NCBI GenBank assembly: GCA_018433265.1
Contig: JAHDRO010000391.1
Location: 1-5,127 of the forward strand
Direction: 5' to 3'
DNA from: Bacteroidales bacterium
GTDB lineage: Bacteria; Bacteroidota; Bacteroidia; Bacteroidales; UBA932
Length of the DNA stretch: 5,127 bases
Part shown: piece after piece, positions 1-5,127 of the stretch
How positions within the stretch are numbered: the stretch's first letter is position 1
How the letters are laid out: each line of letters starts with the position of its first letter
Made by a program: the position numbers and the translations under genes
The notes under the pieces: model-generated
Told to the model about the DNA's origin: nothing
The model's input: the letters and a program-made list of their open reading frames with translations, nothing else
Database searches by the model: none

Positions 1-1
1 C

Positions 2-1903
2 GAATCAACAAAAGGAGTTCCTGGATATCTTAAATCTCTGGCTCCAAATTCAACAGCACTTCTGATTGAAACTAAAGCTAAAAACGATGAGGAACTGAAC
101 AAAAATGTCTCTTATATAGAAAATTCTATCTCAAACATAAAGACAGTCACCCCATTATGTTTTACCAAAGATCCTTCGGAACAGGCAATCTTATGGAAAA
201 TACGCAAGGAAACACTTCCTACTGTTGCAGGAATGAGACGTAGCGGAACAACTTCAATAATTGAAGACGTCTGTTTTCCTGTTCCTTCGTTGGCAAAAGC
301 TGTTCTTGATCTTCAAGCTCTTTTTTCAAAGCATGAATATGATGAAGCCGTAATTTTTGGTCATGCTCTGGAAGGCAATATGCACTTTATGTTTAGCCCG
401 GATTTTAATAATGATGTGGAATTCAAGCGATACAGTAACTTTATGGAAGAACTGGCAGACATGGTTGTAGAAAAATACAACGGTTCTCTTAAAGCTGAAC
501 ACGGAACAGGACGCAATATGGCACCATTTGTTGAGAAGGAGTGGGGAAAAAATGCTCTTACAATCATGAAGGAGGTCAAACATTTATTTGATCCTAAAGG
601 AATATTGAATCCTGGTGTCATTTTAAATGAAGATTCCCAAATCCATCTGAAAAACATCAAGCCCATGGCATCTATCAGAGAAAGTGTCGATAAATGTATG
701 GAATGTGGATTTTGTGAATCTGTTTGTGTGGCAGAAGGGCTGACCCTGTCACCAAGACAAAGAGTGACTGTATATAGAGAGATGGAACGTCTTAGGAAAA
801 CCGGAACAGAGCCACACCGTGCAGCAGAGATACAAAGTCGATACAAATATGCAGCTCTTGCGACTTGTGCAACAGACAGTCTTTGTGCAGCAAAATGTCC
901 TGTCAAAATAGATACCGGAAAACTTGTAAAAGAGCTAAGACATGAGGGACACTCCCAATTCCAGGAGAATGTTGCAGCTTTAATTTCGTCCAACATGAGA
1001 GCAGTAACAGCTTCCATGAGATTTGGATTGTCAGTCATTTATTATCTACGGCTGATTTTAGGAAAGAAAATTTTCGGCACTATTGCAAGATCACTAAGAT
1101 TCATTTCAGGTGGTGTCATACCTCTTTGGAATGAGCATTTTCCAAAAAACGCATCAAAAATATCCAACAAATCAATCTTTACACAGAATAAAAAAGCATC
1201 AAAATCTAACTTAAAAGTGATATACTTTCCTTCTTGTATTACTAGAAGTATGGGAATTTCAAAAGGATACAAGAGTGCAATGGATCTGGCAAAAGTAACC
1301 AAGGTTTTGCTTAACAGGGCAGGTTACGAAATCATCTATCCTGAAAATCTTAATTCTCTTTGCTGTGGAATGGCATTCTCAAGCAAAGGATTTGTTAAAG
1401 CTGGCAAAAAAGCTTCAGACAAGCTCGAAGCGGCTCTCACAAAGGCTTCGGATGGAGGAAAAATTCCAATTCTGTGTGATATGAGCCCATGCCTATATAC
1501 AATGAAGTCAAACATGAATGAAAGATTAAAATTATATGATCAGGCTGAATTTATTGATAAATTTTTAATTGATAGACTAACCATCAAACCTGTTGATAGA
1601 AAAATAGCTCTTTTTGCTGTCTGCAGCACTAAGAAAATGGAAGTTGATGAAGCTTTATTCAATATTGCATCAAAATGTGCAAGAGAAGTTGTCAGAATAG
1701 AAAGTAATTGTTGTGGTTTTGCAGGAGACAGAGGTTTTATACTGCCTGCTCTTAACAAACATGGATTAAGACACTTAAAGGAACAGAACACAGGTTGCTC
1801 AGAAGGCTATGCCTCTTCAAGAACTTGTGAAATAGGCCTTTCGTATCATGGAGGAATATTATATTCATCAATTATGTACTTAGTTGAAGAGGCTTCAAGA
1901 TAA
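2..1903 (+). CDS. FAD/4Fe-4S D-2-hydroxyacid dehydrogenase, Dld-II/YdiJ-like (D-lactate dehydrogenase-like), 5' partial
   Basis: This membrane-associated-type flavoprotein probably oxidises a D-2-hydroxyacid such as D-lactate or D-2-hydroxyglutarate and passes electrons through iron-sulfur centres to quinone. The frame is open from base 2, so the gene begins before the window and the ATG at 233 is internal. 633 residues are visible. Family members are roughly 930-1000 aa, so about 300 N-terminal residues, including the FAD-binding PCMH domain, are missing. Domains seen (numbered from base 2): FAD-oxidase C-terminal domain about 1-215, with GHALEGNMHF (H121, H128) and KAEHGTGRNMAPF (E166), matching the metal/substrate ligands of D-2-hydroxyglutarate dehydrogenases, then LNPGVILN; an iron-sulfur module with C232/C235/C238/C242 and C289/C295/C299-Pro; two CCG domains with LCCGMAF (C454, C455) and NCCGFAGDRG (C570, C571); and a C-terminal SSRTCEIGLS motif typical of Dld-II. 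One oddity is Phe where I expect His before the CST motif of the second CCG domain. The UbiD-family gene follows after 11 bases, probably in one operon. The class is sure, the substrate is not. Confidence 0.93.
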   Translation, partial: ESTKGVPGYLKSLAPNSTALLIETKAKNDEELNKNVSYIENSISNIKTVTPLCFTKDPSEQAILWKIRKETLPTVAGMRRSGTTSIIEDVCFPVPSLAKAVLDLQALFSKHEYDEAVIFGHALEGNMHFMFSPDFNNDVEFKRYSNFMEELADMVVEKYNGSLKAEHGTGRNMAPFVEKEWGKNALTIMKEVKHLFDPKGILNPGVILNEDSQIHLKNIKPMASIRESVDKCMECGFCESVCVAEGLTLSPRQRVTVYREMERLRKTGTEPHRAAEIQSRYKYAALATCATDSLCAAKCPVKIDTGKLVKELRHEGHSQFQENVAALISSNMRAVTASMRFGLSVIYYLRLILGKKIFGTIARSLRFISGGVIPLWNEHFPKNASKISNKSIFTQNKKASKSNLKVIYFPSCITRSMGISKGYKSAMDLAKVTKVLLNRAGYEIIYPENLNSLCCGMAFSSKGFVKAGKKASDKLEAALTKASDGGKIPILCDMSPCLYTMKSNMNERLKLYDQAEFIDKFLIDRLTIKPVDRKIALFAVCSTKKMEVDEALFNIASKCAREVVRIESNCCGFAGDRGFILPALNKHGLRHLKEQNTGCSEGYASSRTCEIGLSYHGGILYSSIMYLVEEASR

Positions 1904-1914
1904 AAAATCAAGTT
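1904..1914 (+). other. Short intergenic spacer with A-rich leader, no Shine-Dalgarno
   Basis: Only 11 bases (aaaatcaagtt) separate the dehydrogenase TAA from the UbiD ATG. This leaves no room for a separate promoter or terminator, so the two genes are probably cotranscribed. The spacer has no AGGAGG-like sequence and is A/T-rich just before the start. That fits Bacteroidota-style initiation, where Shine-Dalgarno sequences are usually absent, and cotranscription may let ribosomes pass from the first gene to the second. Confidence 0.6.
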
Positions 1915-3630
1915 ATGTACAAAAGTCTTAAAGATTTCATTGAATTACTGGATTCAAAAGGCGAACTTGTCAAAATCAAGGAATATGTGGACCCCTTACT
2001 TGAAATTGCTGAAATAACTGATCGCGTTTCAAAACAGTCTGATGGTGGTAAGGCGTTACTTTTTGAAAATACAGGCACAGCTTTTCCAGTTATTACCAAC
2101 ATGTTTGGCTCTAAAAGAAGAATACTGTATGCTTTAGGTGTTGAATCGTTTGAAGAGATAGAAAACTATCTTAACTCTTTAGTTGAGGAGATAACTCGTG
2201 AAAGACATTCTTTAATTGATAAAATCAAATTACTTCCACATCTCAAAGAGGCATCAGAATGGTTCCCGATAAACCACAAAGGAGATGCACCATGTCAGGA
2301 AGTAGTTTTGTTCAAGCCAGAACTCGACAGATTGCCTATCTTAAAATGCTGGCCAAAAGACGGAGGAAGATTTATTACTCTGCCTATGGTTCATACTGAA
2401 GATCCTGAAAACGGCAAAAGAAATGTGGGGATGTACAGAATGCAGGTTTTCTCACAAGATTCAACAGGTATGCACTGGCACAGACACAAAACAGGAGCAC
2501 GACATTTTGCCAATTGCAAAACAAATCAATTCCCGGTAGCAGTAACTCTCGGTGGTGACCCTGTATATACATATGTAGCTACAGCTCCTCTTCCAGAAGG
2601 TATTGACGAGTACTTGCTGGCAGGATTTCTAAGAAACAAGGCTGTAGAGCTTACCGAGTGTCTGACTCAACCATTGAAAGTACCGTCAGATTGTGATTTT
2701 GTAATAGAAGGTTATATCGATAAAAGCGAACCTCTTGCCATTGAAGGTCCATTCGGTGACCATACAGGTTATTATTCTCTTCCAGACCTCTATCCAACAT
2801 TTCATATAACATGTATATCCTATAGAAAAAATGCAGTTTATCCTGCTACACTGGTAGGGATTCCTCCTCAAGAAGACAGATTCATGGCTCTTGCCACAGA
2901 GAAAATATTTTTTACACCCCTTAAGCTCTCCCTTGTCCCAGAAATGGTAGATCTGCATCTTCCTGAAGAAGGATGTGGACATAATTTTGCATTTGTCAGC
3001 ATAAAAAAAAGTTTTCCCGGAGAAGCTATAAAAGTTGCTCATGCATTGTGGGGAGCCGGACAAATGATGTTCAACAAGATAATGATTATTGTTGACTATG
3101 ATGTAGATGTACATAATAGAGAAAGTGTCTATCAAGCTATAAACAACAATTACAATCCAAAAAGAGACACTCATTTCAGCAGAGGTCCACTGGATGTTCT
3201 TGACCATGCCTCTCCCACATGCGGATTTGGAGGGAAAGTGCTCATTGATGCAACATCAAAAATGATTGAAGAGGGAGGCGGCAAAATGGATGTTTTATCC
3301 TATAATTTTGAGTCTCCTATTGTTTTTACTCATGAGGAGGTTGTTACAAAGGGACTGATTACGGTCATAGTTGATCAAACAATAGATCCCGAAGATCATT
3401 ATACTGCTTTGTGGCAATGGGGTGCTAATTGTGATCCTATCAGAGACAGTAAGTTTGTTGGAAAATCTCTTGTGATGGACGCAAGGCGTAAAATCAAGTG
3501 TGAAGGAGTGCGTGAATGGCCTGAGATGGCGCTTTCCAACACTGAAACAATTAAAATAGTAGATAAAAAATGGGATACTCTGGGAATTGGAGATTTCATC
3601 CCCTCTCCTTCCCGTAGATTTTTAAAATAA
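1915..3630 (+). CDS. UbiD-family prenylated-FMN-dependent decarboxylase
   Basis: UbiD enzymes reversibly decarboxylate aromatic or alpha,beta-unsaturated acids using prenylated FMN made by UbiX. In bacteria many serve ubiquinone or menaquinone synthesis. The 571-residue protein looks complete. The N-terminus (MYKSLKDFIELLDSKGELV) aligns with family starts, supporting the ATG at 1915. Its leader is A-rich with no Shine-Dalgarno sequence. Visible active-site elements are N170 and R175 in NVGMYRMQV, H191 in HWHRHKTGA, E232 in GIDEYLLAGFL, and E277/D282 in EGPFGDHTGYY. These correspond to the metal/prFMN ligands and the Arg-Glu-Glu(Asp) catalytic set known from fungal Fdc1 and E. coli UbiD, so an active enzyme is expected. 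It is longer than E. coli UbiD (about 497 aa): about 75 extra residues lie between IDATSK (D445) and DARRK...REWP (D522-P536). It probably shares a transcript with the upstream dehydrogenase. Its last 35 bases overlap the 3' end of lnt on the other strand. A second in-frame TAA follows the stop. No ubiX is in view. Substrate undetermined: menaquinone biosynthesis is the usual database label, but an aromatic acid is equally possible. Confidence 0.93.
   Translation: MYKSLKDFIELLDSKGELVKIKEYVDPLLEIAEITDRVSKQSDGGKALLFENTGTAFPVITNMFGSKRRILYALGVESFEEIENYLNSLVEEITRERHSLIDKIKLLPHLKEASEWFPINHKGDAPCQEVVLFKPELDRLPILKCWPKDGGRFITLPMVHTEDPENGKRNVGMYRMQVFSQDSTGMHWHRHKTGARHFANCKTNQFPVAVTLGGDPVYTYVATAPLPEGIDEYLLAGFLRNKAVELTECLTQPLKVPSDCDFVIEGYIDKSEPLAIEGPFGDHTGYYSLPDLYPTFHITCISYRKNAVYPATLVGIPPQEDRFMALATEKIFFTPLKLSLVPEMVDLHLPEEGCGHNFAFVSIKKSFPGEAIKVAHALWGAGQMMFNKIMIIVDYDVDVHNRESVYQAINNNYNPKRDTHFSRGPLDVLDHASPTCGFGGKVLIDATSKMIEEGGGKMDVLSYNFESPIVFTHEEVVTKGLITVIVDQTIDPEDHYTALWQWGANCDPIRDSKFVGKSLVMDARRKIKCEGVREWPEMALSNTETIKIVDKKWDTLGIGDFIPSPSRRFLK
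3596..3630. other. Tail-to-tail coding overlap between ubiD-family gene and lnt
   Basis: The last 35 bases of the plus-strand decarboxylase gene (residues from the late FIPSPS region to the TAA) also encode the last residues (IYGKERG region) and the TGA of minus-strand Lnt. Both reading frames carry good family motifs up to their ends, so the overlap looks real and not like two mis-called genes. Transcripts of the two units must overlap, and no clear rho-independent terminator is seen in or beside the overlap. Confidence 0.85.
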
Positions 3631-5127
3631 TAAGGATGAACAACCCGGCAAACAACAACATTGATGCATATGCCCCTCTGCCTATGAAATCACCATATTT
3701 CACAAAAACTGTTGTCTTGTCATTCAAATTGAGGTTTCCTTTTAAATAACCTCTTTGCCACCATCCAAGTGATTCTTGAACTACTCCTTTTTGATCAATC
3801 AATGCTGAAATGCCGGTATTGGCACATCTTGCAATGGATCTTCTGGTTTCTATTGCCCGCAAAGATGCATAGCGCAGATGTTGCTTATAGCCCTGAGTAT
3901 TTCCCCACCATCCATCGTTTGTAATGATAGACATTACATTAGCCCCATTTACAACGTATTCTCTGTAAAAATCGCCATATACAGATTCATAACATATAGC
4001 AGTACCAATTCTTATGCTGTCGTCATGTGTAGTGAAAACTTCTCTTTCTTTTTGAGTTCCGAATCCTCCCGCTGTTCCTCCAAGATTTATTGCAAAAGAT
4101 CCTAAAAACTTTAAATATTGTGGATATGGGAAATACTCAACGAGAACAACTAATTTTGATTTGTGGTAAATCATCGTCCTGCCCAAAGTATCAAGATAAA
4201 TTGCTGAATTAAAACTATCATACCATCCTCTTTCAGATTTTTGAGCTGTGTAAGTTGGAGGATATCTGTCCGGCCCTCCAGGATATATGTAAAAGGAAGT
4301 AGCCCCAAAAATAGCATTTCCTGCCCCTCTCTCCCTAAGCATATCTCTGAACATAATAAATGTTCTGTTATCTCCCAGATTATTTTCCACCACACCTGAA
4401 GTAAATGTCTCAGGAGCTACAACAAAATCTGTATTTTCGGTGACAGCCTGGTTTGCTATATTCATCAGTATTTCATCCTGTTGCATTTGAGAAAGGGCAC
4501 CAAATTTGTCATTATACGGATCAATGTTTGGCTGAAGTATTACGAACTCACGAGGATTTTGTTTTTCTTTATAGGAATTGAAAATAATTCTGGAAATAGA
4601 AATAGGTAATATAATCAATATTAACAATAAAGATAATTTAATATAAAAAGGTTTATGTCTTCTATTTTTATCATTCAGCAAGTCAAAAATTAAAACATTG
4701 GAAAGCAAAACCCATAATGATCCACCCAGCGTACCTGTAAATTCGTACCACTGAATATTCTTGATAGTTGTAGCAAAACCATTGCCCAAAACCAACCATG
4801 GCCAAGAAATCTCAGCCTCAAAATAGAAATGTTCCCAAGCTAGCCATGCAAGTATCAAAAAAAGATAGCTAAGAGATGGAGTAGTCTTTCTTTTAAACCA
4901 CCTGAAGATCGCAAATATAATAGACATTTGTAATGCATTCAAAATGCAAGCAGCTATTGCTCCGGCTAAAGTTGCTTTGTAAATCCAGAATGTTGTTAGA
5001 ATATTCCAAAGCAAAAATGAAGAATAATAATATCTCCATCCTTTTTTAATATTCAGATCAGTAACTATTTTCTCAAGTTGAAGAAGTGGAATAAAAGCAA
5101 TCAGCATTAACAGCCCTGCCTGTGGCA
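3596..5127 (-). CDS. lnt: Apolipoprotein N-acyltransferase, 5' partial
   Basis: Lnt is an inner-membrane enzyme that transfers an acyl chain from a phospholipid to the N-terminal cysteine of apolipoproteins, the last step of lipoprotein maturation after Lgt and LspA. The reading frame stays open past the ATG at 5107 to the window edge. The upstream codons read PQAGLL and continue into MLIAFIPLLQLE, a conserved first-membrane-segment pattern of Lnt, so the true start lies outside and perhaps 25-35 residues are missing. 509 residues are visible (numbered from the codon at 5125). Hydrophobic segments lie near 5-17, 35-49, 53-74, 85-101, 125-147, 160-178 and 486-503, enclosing a nitrilase-like periplasmic domain. 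The catalytic triad is E239 in APETFTSG (bases 4409-4411), K322 in YHKSKLV (4160-4162) and C378 in AICYES (3992-3994), matching E267/K335/C387 of E. coli. E330 sits eight residues after the lysine, as E343 does in E. coli. NDGWWG, RAIETRR and ANTGISA are further family motifs. The stop codon is TGA at 3598-3596, inside the UbiD-family gene. No terminator is seen. Confidence 0.95.
   Translation of the reverse strand, partial: PQAGLLMLIAFIPLLQLEKIVTDLNIKKGWRYYYSSFLLWNILTTFWIYKATLAGAIAACILNALQMSIIFAIFRWFKRKTTPSLSYLFLILAWLAWEHFYFEAEISWPWLVLGNGFATTIKNIQWYEFTGTLGGSLWVLLSNVLIFDLLNDKNRRHKPFYIKLSLLLILIILPISISRIIFNSYKEKQNPREFVILQPNIDPYNDKFGALSQMQQDEILMNIANQAVTENTDFVVAPETFTSGVVENNLGDNRTFIMFRDMLRERGAGNAIFGATSFYIYPGGPDRYPPTYTAQKSERGWYDSFNSAIYLDTLGRTMIYHKSKLVVLVEYFPYPQYLKFLGSFAINLGGTAGGFGTQKEREVFTTHDDSIRIGTAICYESVYGDFYREYVVNGANVMSIITNDGWWGNTQGYKQHLRYASLRAIETRRSIARCANTGISALIDQKGVVQESLGWWQRGYLKGNLNLNDKTTVFVKYGDFIGRGAYASMLLFAGLFILIILKIYGKERG

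Noticed and set aside
361..1038. Long minus-strand open frame of about 225 codons opposite the dehydrogenase gene
   Set aside because: The plus strand here encodes unmistakable FAD-oxidase and 4Fe-4S motifs. The antisense translation shows no recognisable domain and reads as a shadow of the real gene.
3003..3010. Run of eight A in the UbiD-family gene, a possible slippage or frameshift site
   Set aside because: The reading frame and family similarity continue unchanged on both sides (IKKSFPGEAIKVAHALWG). The run is explained by Ile-Lys-Lys-Ser codons in AT-rich DNA.
2686..3207. Minus-strand open frame of about 173 codons opposite the UbiD-family gene
   Set aside because: It lies opposite the catalytic core of UbiD, with an odd Cys/Ile/Tyr-rich composition and no family motif. 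It is a shadow frame.
3572..3608. Possible terminator hairpins near the convergent junction (GGAGA 3589-3593 with TCTCC 3604-3608; GGGAT 3572-3576 with ATCCC 3598-3602)
   Set aside because: The stems are only 5 bp, the loops are 10 and 21 bases, the two are mutually exclusive, and no uninterrupted U-tract follows directly. They also lie in coding sequence.
3878..4105. Plus-strand 75-codon frame opposite lnt
   Set aside because: It is serine- and isoleucine-rich with no motif, and lies wholly within the Lnt catalytic domain on the other strand.
1..5127. Search for a novel defence, mobile or repeat system
   Set aside because: Nearly every base belongs to one of three well-known protein families. 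I saw no direct or inverted repeats, no RNA-like structure and no composition break that would mark transferred DNA.

Overview
The window is fully occupied by three protein-coding genes. A plus-strand pair, an FAD/4Fe-4S D-2-hydroxyacid dehydrogenase (5' end cut off) followed 11 bases later by a UbiD-family decarboxylase, faces a minus-strand gene for apolipoprotein N-acyltransferase (Lnt, 5' end also cut off). I see no RNA gene, mobile element, CRISPR array or tandem repeat, and no stretch of non-coding DNA longer than about a dozen bases.

Organism: most likely a member of the Bacteroidota, probably Bacteroidales. The DNA is AT-rich. The one visible start codon (UbiD) has an A-rich leader with no Shine-Dalgarno sequence, which is usual for that phylum. 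The Lnt has features I associate with Bacteroidota versions, such as an LGGTAG-type stretch before the catalytic cysteine. Lnt also implies a Gram-negative-type envelope with lipoproteins. This placement is inference from sequence style, not from a search.

Layout: bases 2-1903 (+) encode the C-terminal two thirds of a Dld-II/YdiJ-like oxidoreductase: FAD-oxidase C-terminal domain, a two-motif iron-sulfur module, and paired CCG cysteine-rich domains. Bases 1915-3630 (+) encode a complete 571-residue UbiD-family decarboxylase with its catalytic Arg, Glu and Asp and its metal ligands in place. Bases 3596-5127 (-) encode Lnt with its Glu-Lys-Cys triad. The UbiD and Lnt genes overlap tail-to-tail by 35 bases.

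How they fit together: the first two genes are probably cotranscribed. A plausible link is the quinone pool: the dehydrogenase would pass electrons to menaquinone, and UbiD homologues often act in quinone biosynthesis. The UbiD substrate cannot be read from the sequence, so this stays a hypothesis. Lnt is on the opposite strand and acts in lipoprotein maturation, with no evident functional tie to the other two. The promoters of both transcription units lie outside the window.

The content is mainly housekeeping metabolism and envelope biogenesis. I found no convincing undescribed system. The points most worth checking are the extra segment near the UbiD C-terminus, the UbiD/dehydrogenase pairing, the coding 3' overlap, and one unusual residue in the dehydrogenase's second CCG domain.
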